Assembly: GCA_944800085.1 (NCBI GenBank)
Contig: CALYLO010000001.1
Span: forward strand, 1,327,001 to 1,391,000
Length of the DNA stretch: 64,000 bases
Source of the DNA: Paenibacillus melissococcoides
Lineage (GTDB): Bacteria; Bacillota; Bacilli; Paenibacillales; Paenibacillaceae
Direction of reading: 5' to 3'
Made by a program: the position numbers and the translations under genes. This document shows positions 26,869-35,531 of this stretch, piece after piece; within the stretch, counting starts at the first letter, position 1, and each line of letters starts with the position of its first letter. Under the pieces are notes generated by a model that saw nothing but the letters and a program-made list of their open reading frames with translations, was not told the origin of the DNA and ran no database searches.

Positions 26869-27474
26869 CTAGTCGATCTTGGCGCCATGGGAACGGGCGA
26901 AGGCGACGGCTTGTCCGCTATCGAGACGCACGCCCTGAATATCGAGTCCTTTCCAATGAATGCCCTCCAGATTGGCTCCGCGCAGATCGGCGCCCTTCCA
27001 GGAGACCTTCGTCAACATCGCATGCGTCAGATCGGCATCCCGCAAATCCGCCTTATCCAGCCGGGATTCCGACAAGTCGGCCTCGATCAGCCGCACGCCG
27101 CGCAGCTTCTGCTTGCTTAGATTGGCATGCCGCATATGGGTGTATGACCAATCGCCTCCTAATATCGTTATTCCGTCCCAGTTCGCGTTGGCGAAATCGG
27201 TGCCGACCATCTTGCATTCCTCGAACTTGGAGGCGAACAGATTGACGCCCACGAAGCGGCAGTTGGTGAACGCGCTGCGCGTATGGATGGAACCGTTCAG
27301 AATGGCGCCTGTAAAATCGCAATCGATGAACTGGCAGCCCGTAGTCCATGCTTCCTCCATGCCGGTGCTGCGGAAGCGGCAGTTGGTGAAGACGCAGTTC
27401 CGCAGCTCGCCGTCCCGCAGATCGGCATGGCTGAAATCAACGCCTTCATAGTGCTGGTCAACATATTGATACAT
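26869..27474 (-). CDS. Pentapeptide-repeat protein
   Basis: 201 residues, almost entirely made of A(D/N)LXX-type repeats: GVDFSHADLRDGELRNCVFT, then TDFANANWDG, ANLSKQKLRGVRLIEADLSE, DKADLRDADLTHAMLTK and GADLRGANLEG. These form a right-handed quadrilateral beta-helix. Relatives include Qnr and McbG proteins that protect DNA gyrase from quinolones or microcins, but most members have no known role. No Gly-Cys loop interruptions typical of large Qnr are obvious. The gene stands alone. Confidence 0.85.
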   Translation of the reverse strand: MYQYVDQHYEGVDFSHADLRDGELRNCVFTNCRFRSTGMEEAWTTGCQFIDCDFTGAILNGSIHTRSAFTNCRFVGVNLFASKFEECKMVGTDFANANWDGITILGGDWSYTHMRHANLSKQKLRGVRLIEADLSESRLDKADLRDADLTHAMLTKVSWKGADLRGANLEGIHWKGLDIQGVRLDSGQAVAFARSHGAKID

Positions 27475-27659
27475 CGCAATGAAGCCTCCAATGACTGCTT
27501 GCCCGAAGCGAAATATTTTCCCCTGGGCAGTTCGCTGCTTATCTGAATATCTCTCATCGTATCAAGCTTGCCGCTGCCGGGCAATGCTCGTTCCGTCTTT
27601 TCCGAGTAAAATATTCGTGGTGGAGGCTCGGTGGCTTCCCTTATCATTGGCGTGATTAC

Positions 27660-28300
27660 AAGCGAAGCTTGAACGACTTGCTCCAGAGCGGGTACAGCCA
27701 TTTGACGCCGCGCGGCGTGAGCGTATCCGCAATGAGATGGGACATATACCCGGCCGTGGCGACAGCAGCGATTCCGTCCAGCTGCAGCTCATGCTCCAGT
27801 CCCAATCCTATGTACCCCCAAGCACAGGCGGCCCATACGGTATGCGTCAGCCCCCGGTGCCGGAGCCAGGGAGCGATCGCGGTGAACAGCCCGAGTCCGA
27901 TGAGCCAATACCGGTCCGATGTCCAGCCGGAATAAATAAGTGCGCAGCCTACCAAGCTGACCAGGCCATTGCGAATGGCCCCTTCCTTGGCGATAAAGCC
28001 GGTAAGCAGAAGAACGACGGAGATGACGGTCCATTCCCGGTGCTCGATTCCATACACGGCATACAGCATCAGGACGGCCGAGACAAGGAGCCCTCCGGTC
28101 CATACAAGCAGCTCATGAAGCAGCTTCGACAGCTTGCCCAGCTTGCTGCTAATCAGCGAGGGGCCGTCCAGATCCGCGCTCAAGGCGGAGAAGGCCGAGA
28201 CCGCGACATACAGGGCGGCATGCTTCCAGCTGAAGGGATAATAAATTGCCGCAGCCATGCCGATTGCGGTTCCGATAGCAAGATGTGTTGAGCCTTTCAT
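27660..28300 (-). CDS. YdjM-like membrane-bound metal-dependent hydrolase family protein
   Basis: About 213 residues from the ATG at 28300 with GAGGAGGTTATC upstream. The YdjM/DUF457 family pattern is visible: KGSTHLAIGTAIGMA with an early His, SADLDGPSL, LRHRGLTHTVWAA and HLIADTLTPRGVKWLYPL. These His/Asp residues would bind metal. Several membrane helices are present. In Escherichia coli the relative YdjM is induced by DNA damage through LexA. A LexA-type box lies 24-37 bases upstream here. The reaction is unknown. Confidence 0.83.
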
Positions 28301-28322
28301 GATAACCTCCTCTGATCCCCTT

Positions 28323-28376
28323 GCAAACATATGTTTGCGTACCCCTGATTATACTTGCTTTCATTCCTTGGGGCAA
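28323..28376 (-). promoter_or_regulatory. Promoter with LexA-type (SOS) operator for the YdjM-like gene
   Basis: On the reverse strand TTGCCC (28371-28376) and TATAAT (28348-28353) are 17 bases apart. Immediately downstream, the palindrome GCAAACATATGTTTGC at 28323-28338 matches the Bacillus LexA box CGAACRNRYGTTYG at all but about one position and lies over the transcription start. That would give repression until DNA damage. Confidence 0.75.
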
Positions 28377-28474
28377 CCAACAGGGGACCTAATTGTTGCT
28401 TCAGGACAAGGTATAAAAGGCGGGGAGGGTTTGCACATTATGAAAAGGCTGGAAACTTGGATTGGAGGGTCAAC

Positions 28475-29608
28475 ATGAGAGCGGTTACGTATCAAGGTCC
28501 GAAAAAGGTCGAAGTGAAGCAGGTGGAAGACCCGCGCATCGAGAAGCCGGACGATATCGTGATTCGCATTACTTCGACGGCGATTTGCGGGTCCGATCTG
28601 CATTTGTACCAAGGCAATTTTCCGCTGCCTGACGGATATATTATCGGTCATGAGCCGATGGGGATCGTGGAGGAAGCAGGCCCGGAGGTAACGAAGGTGA
28701 AGAAAGGAGATCGCGTGGTCATTCCGTTCACCGTCGCATGCGGCCAATGCGCTTATTGCAAGGATGGGTTGGAGAGCCAATGCGACCGGTCGAATCCTCA
28801 TTATGATTCAGGAGGCTATTTGGGTTATAGCGAGAAGTTCGGCAATTATCCGGGGGGGCAAGCGGAGCTGCTGCGGGTGCCGTTCGGCAACTTCATGCCG
28901 CTTGTGATCCCGGAGTCCTGCGAGCTGGAGGATGATTCGCTGCTCTTCCTCTCGGATGTGCTGCCTACGGCATATTGGAGCGTGGAGAACGCCGGCGTCA
29001 AGGCGGGTGATACGGTCATCGTGCTTGGATGCGGTCCGGTCGGCCTGATGGCGCAGCGCTTCGCCTGGATGAAGGGGGCGAAGCGGGTCATCGCGGTCGA
29101 CTATCTTCCTTACCGGATGCAGCACGCGGAACGCATCAACAAGGTGGAGGTATTCGACTTCACCGCTCATGACGATATGGGCGAGCATCTGAAGGAAATC
29201 ACCTCCGGCGGGGCCGATGTCGTCATCGATTGCGTCGGCATGGATGGCAAAAAATCGGCCCTGGAGTTCATTGAGCAGAAGCTCAAGCTGCAGGGCGGCA
29301 CGCTCGGTCCGATTCAGATCGCGACCAAAGCGGTGCGCAAATGCGGCACGGTTCAGATTACCGGCGTCTACGGAAGCACGTACAATATGTTCCCGCTGGG
29401 CGCATTCTTCGCCCGCAATATCACGTTGAAGATGGGGCAGGCGCCGGTCGTGCATTTCATGCCGGAGCTGTACCGCAAAATCGTGAATCGGGAGTTCGAT
29501 CCGCGCGAGATCATTACCCATAAGCTGCCGCTGGCGGAAGCCGAGCGCGGGTATCAGTTGTTCAATGATCACGAGGACAATTGCATCAAGGTCGTCTTGA
29601 AGCCATAG
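28475..29608 (+). CDS. Zinc-dependent alcohol dehydrogenase
   Basis: 377 residues from the ATG at 28475 (TTGGAGGGTCAAC upstream); the frame is open 120 bases earlier without a good start. The medium-chain dehydrogenase pattern is complete: CGSDLHLYQGNF with the catalytic zinc Cys, GHEPMGIVEEAG, and a structural zinc loop CGQCAYCKDGLESQC. The Rossmann loop is VLGCGPVGLMAQ, followed by VDYLPYRMQHA. The closest familiar group is glutathione-independent formaldehyde dehydrogenase-like enzymes. The exact substrate is unknown. A hairpin at 29631-29671 ends the transcript. Confidence 0.9.
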   Translation: MRAVTYQGPKKVEVKQVEDPRIEKPDDIVIRITSTAICGSDLHLYQGNFPLPDGYIIGHEPMGIVEEAGPEVTKVKKGDRVVIPFTVACGQCAYCKDGLESQCDRSNPHYDSGGYLGYSEKFGNYPGGQAELLRVPFGNFMPLVIPESCELEDDSLLFLSDVLPTAYWSVENAGVKAGDTVIVLGCGPVGLMAQRFAWMKGAKRVIAVDYLPYRMQHAERINKVEVFDFTAHDDMGEHLKEITSGGADVVIDCVGMDGKKSALEFIEQKLKLQGGTLGPIQIATKAVRKCGTVQITGVYGSTYNMFPLGAFFARNITLKMGQAPVVHFMPELYRKIVNREFDPREIITHKLPLAEAERGYQLFNDHEDNCIKVVLKP

Positions 29609-29630
29609 CCGATCCCGCGTCGGAACCAGA

Positions 29631-29671
29631 CAGGGCATGGATCGAAGCAGCGCCGCTTCGGCCATGCCCTG
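29631..29671 (+). terminator. Terminator after the alcohol dehydrogenase gene
   Basis: CAGGGCATGG pairs with CCATGCCCTG, and the inner CGAAGC with GCTTCG, closing a six-base loop. It is long and nearly perfect, starting 22 bases after the stop, but no T-run follows. Confidence 0.6.
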
Positions 29672-29769
29672 CCGCCGTTGCAGGAACCCGTGTTCTCCAT
29701 CCGCCCCTCCAGTTGAAAAGGAAGCCGCGCCCAATTAAACTAAAGAGATTGGCATTCCGGTAAGTTTAT

Positions 29770-30356
29770 TTGGGGGAGGCCGGAGTTCTTTTGTTGCATC
29801 TGGAAGGAATTGAGAAAGCTTATTATCGCATGCCGGTCGTGAACGGGGCTGCCTTCACCGTGCATGCCCGGGAGGCCGTCGCCTTGATTGGGGCGAACGG
29901 ATCCGGCAAGAGCACGCTGCTTCGCATCGCCGCAGGGCTGCTGATGCCAACGGCCGGAGAGGTGAAGATTATACTGGACGAGCCGCTGCCCGGTCTGGAC
30001 GCCGATTCGCAGCGCGATCTGGCCGGCTGGCTGCAGGGATGGAGAAGGCAAGGGATGGCCCTGCTGTTCACCTGCCATGAACCGCTGCTGCTGGAAACGG
30101 TCGCCGATCGCATCCTGCTCCTGCAGCAGGGACGGATCGCCCGCGATCTCGGCGTGGAGGAGTGGCTGAGCCGCGGATGCGGATCGACTTCACGCTTCCG
30201 GACGGAGCGGAAGACGCGTTGGCGGCCTTGGACCGCCTCGGAACCGTGCAGGAGCATGGCGGCGCGCTCCGCATCCATGTCCCGCGCGAGGAGAGCGATG
30301 CGGCGCTGCGCGAAATTCTCGCTTCCCGCGGCTCGATCGCCTCGGTAATATCCTGA
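29770..30356 (+). pseudogene. ABC transporter ATPase with an internal deletion and frameshift
   Basis: The start GEAGVLLLHLEGIEKAYYRM is followed by Walker A (GANGSGKST) and RIAAGLLMPTAGEV. The next residues are IILDEPLPGLDADSQRDLAG, which is Walker B. The Q-loop, helical domain and LSGGQ signature, about 80 residues, are missing, so two distant parts of one ATPase gene are fused. FTCHEPLLLETVADRILLLQ has the switch His. Near codon 136 the frame is lost; the proper C-terminus (RMRIDFTLPDGAEDALAALD, REILASRGSIASVIS) lies in another frame at 30174-30356. It cannot work as an ATPase. A truncated permease gene follows. Confidence 0.8.
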
Positions 30357-30418
30357 GATACCGACCGGGATCTGCTGGCCGAAGCGATGAAGGGAAGCCG
30401 GGAAGGGGGCGATCCGAG

Positions 30419-30799
30419 ATGAGGGCGCTCATCGGCTTTTTGCTGCGCAATTATACGCGGTCGCACCGTTATTTTCCGCCCTTCGCCGCCTGTCTGTTCG
30501 CCGTGATGATGATTTATTCGGTGAAGCCGAACCCGGTGATGGAGACGTACGGGAACACCGGAATTTTCATATATGTAATTGCCGCTTGGGTAGCTTATCA
30601 GTTATTCGTGGGAGAGAACCAGGTTCAGGAGCAGCTTTCGATCTTGCATCTGGGAAGCTTTGTCCGGTATCAATGGGGCAAAATCATCGCCTGCCTGCTG
30701 ATGATGACAGGACTCAGCCTGTTCACCGTTCTGTATCCGATTGTGCTCGACAAGTTCAATGAACCGGTCGGACTGCCGCGGTTCTTGGCGAGACGCTGA
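30419..30799 (+). pseudogene. ABC transporter permease, 3' truncated
   Basis: 126 residues with three membrane segments (FAACLFAVMMIYSV, GIFIYVIAAWVAYQLFV, IIACLLMMTGLSLFTVLYPI). It directly follows the broken ATPase, as expected for an ABC-2 exporter operon. At about 30780 the membrane protein ends abruptly and the forward strand runs into the tail of an acetyltransferase gene on the reverse strand. The rest of the permease is gone, so a deletion joined the two genes. Confidence 0.65.
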
Positions 30800-31497
30800 T
30801 ATTGTTCCATTCCGCGTGCGGATCCTCGATATGAAGGATGAGCGCCTCGTCCGCGTCCTGCCACTGGAACGGATAGCGGGCAAGGAACGCCTCGGCGTCC
30901 ACGATGCGCCCCATCACAAGCGGCGTCGCATCTCTCGTAATGCGCGGGTTGCGCAGGGCGAAATTCAACGGCTCGTCCGGAGCGGCCCACAGATCCACCT
31001 GCTCCACCATCGAATCATGCTGGCAGATGAAGTTCCACAGCCCGATGCGGGCTTGCCGTTCAGCGGAACGAATTCCTTCACCTTTATGCGCGATTCCTTC
31101 ACTTCATCCAGCATATAGCCTTGCGGCTTCTTCCCTTCGTCATAATAGACGGCGGCGAACATATTCCCGTACACGGCCTGGAGCCACCGGTCGGCGGTCC
31201 GCTTCAGCATGCCCGCATGCCGCCGGGCAAATTGATCGTACACCTGCTCCAGCTCGGCGGAATGGTTCGCTTTCGTGTAGCGGCGGATGATGCCGTTGGG
31301 CGCGGGCTGCAGCGGAACGAGATCGGATTTGGCATAGGCGCTGCGGCAGTAATCGGTGATCAGTCCCCAGCCATATTTGCGGTAAAAGGACACGGAGAAC
31401 GGATGCAGCATTGACACCGTCTGCCCATCCTCCTTCATGACGGCAAGCAGATGAGTCAGCATGGAAGGAATGCAAGCGCGAAGCAAGCGTGTTCGGC
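30790..31497 (-). pseudogene. Eis-like GNAT acetyltransferase, truncated at both ends and frameshifted
   Basis: The reverse strand reads RLLRACIPSMLTHLLAVMKE, then DGQTVSMLHPFSVSFYRKYG, the acetyl-CoA-binding block of Eis-type GNAT enzymes. Next come NGIIRRYTKANHSAELEQVY and GYMLDEVKESRIKVKEFVPL. Around 31045 the frame shifts, and MVEQVDLWAAPDEPLNFALR and EAFLARYPFQWQDADEALIL follow. The first 110 or so residues of a normal Eis protein are absent: the fragment starts against a terminator at 31514-31553. The end is fused to the truncated permease near 30790. Eis-family enzymes can acetylate aminoglycosides, but this copy is dead. Confidence 0.75.
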
Positions 31498-31513
31498 ATT
31501 CTTCTTGCACGGC

Positions 31514-31553
31514 AAAAAAAGGAGCCTCTCCGAAACGGTTCGGGGGAGGCTCC
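31514..31553 (-). terminator. Terminator after the GH92 gene
   Basis: On the reverse strand GGAGCCTC pairs with GAGGCTCC around a GC-rich loop, followed by seven Ts (31514-31520). Confidence 0.85.
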
Positions 31554-31572
31554 ACTGTTCATCTTGTTGGAA

Positions 31573-33786
31573 TCAGGCTTGCTTCGACATCGAGTACGGA
31601 AGCGCCGCCTCCTCGTAGTTGTCTTCGCCAGGCGCATCGGTCATGTCGAAGGAGAGCGTGCCGCCGGCCTTGACCTGGTCGTGCGTCACATACAGCTTCT
31701 CGACCGCAGCCCCGTTCAGCCGGACGCTGGCCACGTATTTGTTCGCGTCCGAGTTGTTCCCGGCCTCGATGACGAGCCGCGTGCCGTCTTCGAGATGAAC
31801 GGTCATCCGCGGGAACAGCGGCGTGCCGAGCACATATTCCGGCACCCCCGGGCTGAGCGGATAGAAGCCCATCGCGCCGAAGACATACCAGCCGGACAAG
31901 CTGCCGTTGTCCTCGTCGCCGGGAAGTCCGTCCGGGCGGGCGCTGAACAGCTCATCCATCGTCTTGCGCACCCAATGCTGCGTCAAGGACGGATAGCCGA
32001 GCGCGGCATAGATGTACGGGAAGTGGAAGCTAGGCTGATTGCTGATGGCGAACTGGCCGAAATCGATCGCCGCCATCTCCGACATCTCGTGAATCTCGAA
32101 GCCATAGGAGCCGACCTTGAACTCCGGCTTGGCCGCGAACAGCGCATCGAGCTGGCGCTTGCACGCTTCACGTCCGCCCATCAGATCGGCCAGACCGCGC
32201 AGATCGTGCTGGACGGCCCAACTGTTCTGGTAAGCGCCGCCCTCGGTATACGGTCCGCCCCACATGGTCGGATCGAACGGCTCCAGCCAACTGCCGTCCT
32301 GAAGCTTGCCGCGCATGAAGCCGACGGACGGATCGAACAGGTGCGCATAGTTCTTCGCGCGCTCCATGAGCTGCGCGTATTCCTCTTCGCGGCCAAGATG
32401 CTTCGCGATCTGGGCGATGCAGAAGTCGCCGTAGACGTAATCGAGCGTATTGCACACGCTCTCGTGCGTATGGATGTCGGCAGGCATATAGTTGTATTTC
32501 AAATATTCGCCCATGCCTTTGCGTCCGTAGCGGTTGTCGCTCGACACGGTCATCGCATGCTTCAGCAAGCCCTCGAACGCGGTCTCGACGTCGAAGCCGG
32601 TATTGCCCTTGACGACGGCATCGGCGAAGGAGACGTCGATGAGCGTGCCCGGCATCATGCTCCGCTCGCCGGGAGAAGCCCACTTCGGCATCCAGCCGGC
32701 TTCCTTGTAGGCATTGACCCAGCCCTGCATCATCTCGTTCACGAACGAAGGATAGAGCAGGTTGTAGAGCGGGAACGAGGTGCGGTACGTATCCCAGAAG
32801 CCGATGTCCGCGTAAAGCGGCCCTTCTTCGATCTTGCCGTTATACGGGCTGTAATGAATCTGCTTCCCCTTCACGTCATATTCATGGATCGCGTGCGGAT
32901 ACAAGCTGGTCCGGTACAGGCAGGTATAGAACGTATCGAGGCGTTCCGCGTCTTCGCTCTCGACTTCAATGACGCGAAGCTGCTTCTCCCATGTCTCGGT
33001 CGCCAGGCTTCTGACCTCGTCGAAGGAGCGGCTGCCGATCTCCCGCTCCAGGTTGATCCGCGCCTGTTCCTCGCTAATGAACGAGGTGCTGACGCGGACA
33101 TGAACGGTTCCGTGCTCGGGAACGCCGAGTCCGACATACGCGCCGATGCGCTCGCCCGCCGCGGACAGGCTGCCGATCGGCTTGTATTCCTGATCCGACA
33201 AGCCGCTGGCATCGGCCAGGACCGGACAATCGAACGTCATGACGAAGTGCATGCGGTAGTTGTCCGGCGTGCCGCCGGCCTTGGCCGTCGTATAGCCGCT
33301 CAGCGTTCGCTTCTCCGGATCGATCTTCATCGACGCTTCGCCAGGGAACGTCGACAGGATGAAGCGCGCGCCGTCCCGGCGGTCGAACGTCAGGCGGATG
33401 CTGGCGCAGCGCGCGGTCGGGGCCAGTTCCATGGTCGTCTCGTAGCGGAGCAGGCGAACCTTGAAGTAGTCCGGCTTCACGACCATGTCCTGGCGGCGGA
33501 ACGAGGAAGAGCGCTCCGGCGCCCATACTTTGAGCGGACCGGTCTGCGGCATCATTGTCATATGGCCGTAGTCGCCGATCCAAGGGCTTGGCTGGTGAGT
33601 AAGCCGGATCCCTTCCAGCCGGTTATGATGCGGGCTGAAGTACCAGCCGCCTGCGGCTTCATTGGTTTGCGGGCTCCAGGCGTTCATGCCCCAGGGCATC
33701 GAGACGAGCGGCAGCGTATTTCCGTTCGAATAAGGGTAGACCGAGTCCGTCCCTTGCAGCGGATGGACATGCTTGAGTAAGCTCAT
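31573..33786 (-). CDS. GH92 family glycosyl hydrolase (alpha-mannosidase type)
   Basis: 737 residues from the ATG at 33786 (CGAAGGAGCGAACATAC upstream). GH92 enzymes are calcium-dependent exo-alpha-mannosidases. The family ends with GNDDxGxxSAWYV; here GDEDNGSLSGWYVFGAMGFY and PLSPGVPEYVLGTPLF are seen, with the catalytic acidic residues in the loop. The N-terminus MSLLKHVHPLQGTDS and PHHNRLEGIRLTHQPSPWIG, then GDYGHMTMMP also fit. No signal peptide is visible, so it should be cytosolic and act on imported glycans. The gene is divergent from an AraC regulator, and a palindromic site in the shared region may control both. Confidence 0.9.
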   Translation of the reverse strand: MSLLKHVHPLQGTDSVYPYSNGNTLPLVSMPWGMNAWSPQTNEAAGGWYFSPHHNRLEGIRLTHQPSPWIGDYGHMTMMPQTGPLKVWAPERSSSFRRQDMVVKPDYFKVRLLRYETTMELAPTARCASIRLTFDRRDGARFILSTFPGEASMKIDPEKRTLSGYTTAKAGGTPDNYRMHFVMTFDCPVLADASGLSDQEYKPIGSLSAAGERIGAYVGLGVPEHGTVHVRVSTSFISEEQARINLEREIGSRSFDEVRSLATETWEKQLRVIEVESEDAERLDTFYTCLYRTSLYPHAIHEYDVKGKQIHYSPYNGKIEEGPLYADIGFWDTYRTSFPLYNLLYPSFVNEMMQGWVNAYKEAGWMPKWASPGERSMMPGTLIDVSFADAVVKGNTGFDVETAFEGLLKHAMTVSSDNRYGRKGMGEYLKYNYMPADIHTHESVCNTLDYVYGDFCIAQIAKHLGREEEYAQLMERAKNYAHLFDPSVGFMRGKLQDGSWLEPFDPTMWGGPYTEGGAYQNSWAVQHDLRGLADLMGGREACKRQLDALFAAKPEFKVGSYGFEIHEMSEMAAIDFGQFAISNQPSFHFPYIYAALGYPSLTQHWVRKTMDELFSARPDGLPGDEDNGSLSGWYVFGAMGFYPLSPGVPEYVLGTPLFPRMTVHLEDGTRLVIEAGNNSDANKYVASVRLNGAAVEKLYVTHDQVKAGGTLSFDMTDAPGEDNYEEAALPYSMSKQA

Positions 33787-33851
33787 GTATGTTCGCTCCT
33801 TCGGAATGAATGTTATATTGAATATGGCTATCATAATTATTGTAGAGCGAA

Positions 33852-33885
33852 ATGTTATAAATCACCTATCAATTTTTTATAACAT
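33852..33885. promoter_or_regulatory. Inverted repeat between the GH92 gene and araC-type regulator
   Basis: ATGTTATAAA (33852-33861) and TTTATAACAT (33876-33885) form a perfect 10-bp inverted repeat with 14 bases between arms, in an AT-rich divergent promoter region. Likely an operator for the adjacent AraC protein. Confidence 0.5.
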
Positions 33886-33955
33886 CTCTCATTTTTAATG
33901 ATAAAATGGGCGTAATGAGATCTTCGCAAACATTCGGGTGAAAAGAGGGATCGGG

Positions 33956-34828
33956 ATGTTCCCGGATAATCTGCATGGCGACGAGGAGATTCATGGCGAA
34001 TTTCCGTTCACGTTGAAGATACATCGGCTGAAGGGCACCGTGCCGGCCCATGTCCATCATTTTATTGAGTATACGTATGCCATCCGGGGGAGAGGAACGG
34101 AACGGATCAATGGCGTCGAGAAGGAGCTGGCTCCCGGGACCTTCACTTTACTGTTTCCCCATCAGGTGCATGAAATAGACATTCCGCCCGGGGAAGAGCT
34201 CGTTCTCTATGTCGGCGCGATCGGGCTGAAGGCGTTTTTCGGGGCGGGGGATTCATTCCTGACCTTGCACCGCCTGTTGAAGGATGCGGAGAACGATGAC
34301 AATTCGACCTACAAGCTGGACGACTACACCGCAGGCGAGATGCTGCCGCTGCTGCATCAGATGTATGACGAGATCCGGGAGGAGAAGCCGTGGAGCCGCA
34401 CCATGTTCCTGGCGAAGCTGACCCAGCTCTTCGTCCTGTTCGAGCGCTACCGCCTGGAGCGGTTGGAGCGCTGTCAGGAGGGCCATTCGGGCATGCAGCG
34501 CCGGGGAATGTGGGAAGTGATTCATTATGTATATCAAAATTTCAAGGAAGACATCACCTTGGAAATGCTGGCCGAGCGCTTCAGCTACAGCGTGCCGTAT
34601 ATTAGCGCAGCCTTCAAGCAGGCTGTCGGCGAAAATTATTATTCCTTTCTGGAGCGGAACCGGACCGCCCATGCCTGCAATCTGCTGATCGGCACTGACA
34701 TGAAGATTACCGATGTCGCGTATGAGGCCGGCTTCAAATCATATCCGACCTTCGTGCGCGTCTTCCAGGCCCGGATGGGCATGTCACCGACCGCCTACCG
34801 CAAGCGCGAATATATCGCGCTGACATGA
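33956..34828 (+). CDS. AraC-family transcriptional regulator
   Basis: 290 residues from the ATG at 33956 (AAGAGGGATCGGG in front); a GTG 18 bases earlier is an alternative. The N-terminal cupin-like sensor has HVHHFIEYTYAIRGRGTERI and FPHQVHEIDIPPGEELVLY. The C-terminal double helix-turn-helix is clear: EDITLEMLAERFSYSVPYIS and MKITDVAYEAGFKSYPTFVR, ending with VFQARMGMSPTAYRK. Its divergent position to a GH92 glycosidase gene suggests that it senses a mannoside or related sugar and activates the hydrolase gene. Confidence 0.9.
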   Translation: MFPDNLHGDEEIHGEFPFTLKIHRLKGTVPAHVHHFIEYTYAIRGRGTERINGVEKELAPGTFTLLFPHQVHEIDIPPGEELVLYVGAIGLKAFFGAGDSFLTLHRLLKDAENDDNSTYKLDDYTAGEMLPLLHQMYDEIREEKPWSRTMFLAKLTQLFVLFERYRLERLERCQEGHSGMQRRGMWEVIHYVYQNFKEDITLEMLAERFSYSVPYISAAFKQAVGENYYSFLERNRTAHACNLLIGTDMKITDVAYEAGFKSYPTFVRVFQARMGMSPTAYRKREYIALT

Positions 34829-34989
34829 CGGGACGCCGGATAAGACGGAATCTGGACCGCTCGAATGTAGGAGGATGCGGCATTTTATCGGCTTGCCTGC
34901 CATATCTCCGGCCATGAGAGTCACACCGCAAATCAATGCCTGCATCGCTGGCATCAAACCAGGCGTTGCAGGCTTTGCTGTCGGCAGGG

Positions 34990-35367
34990 TTAAGAAGCTT
35001 GACTGGCGCGGTTTTGGATTACCCTTTTGATCGCGTCAATGACCAATTCCAGCTCGTCATGCATGACCATATGGCCGCTTCTCTCCGCCACAATCAGTTC
35101 GCTATCGCTTGAGAGCTGCAGCATGTCCCGCTGCTGCGCTTGCCAAATGTCTTCCAGCTGCCTGATCGCTTCGGCCGACATCCCGAATGCGCCGACATCG
35201 ACAAGCTTTCCGGGCGGGGCATAATTTTTTTGGGCTTGTTGGGCGGCTGCATATTCATATACAAATTCGCCAGCGATCAGAAGTACCGCGCAAGACATAA
35301 AAGCGAGCAGTATCTTCGCCCATGTTCTCTTTTTTTTATTGCTGACTCGTATAATGGGTTGATTCAT
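34990..35367 (-). pseudogene. Alpha/beta hydrolase with its central part deleted in frame
   Basis: 125 residues. The N-terminus is a basic start plus one helix (ILLAFMSCAVLLIAGEFVYE) and NYAPPGKLVDVGAF, which in intact relatives continues into the first strands of the hydrolase. Here it runs straight into SAEAIRQLEDIWQAQQRDML and ELIVAERSGHMVMHDELELV, then IDAIKRVI, the C-terminal part with the catalytic His. The GXSXG nucleophile elbow and catalytic acid, about 170 residues, are lost, yet the frame is kept. It cannot be an active hydrolase. Whether the short protein is still made is unknown. Confidence 0.7.
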
Positions 35368-35531
35368 GTCGCGACAATTCCTCCAATAATTGTTCCAATA
35401 TTAACCAATGGACTAATGGCTTGTATGTCACTGGACTTAAGTCCAGTGAGCAAGGAGAGGCATGTCTGTACGGAAAAGAGTTTGTCATACTAAGCGTTAA
35501 GTCGCGATCCGCGATCATTGAGGTGATCAAA

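Noticed and set aside
31489..33780. 763-codon forward frame
   Set aside because: It lies exactly antisense to the GH92 gene. It shows no family features, and its residues follow the codon pattern of the opposite strand.
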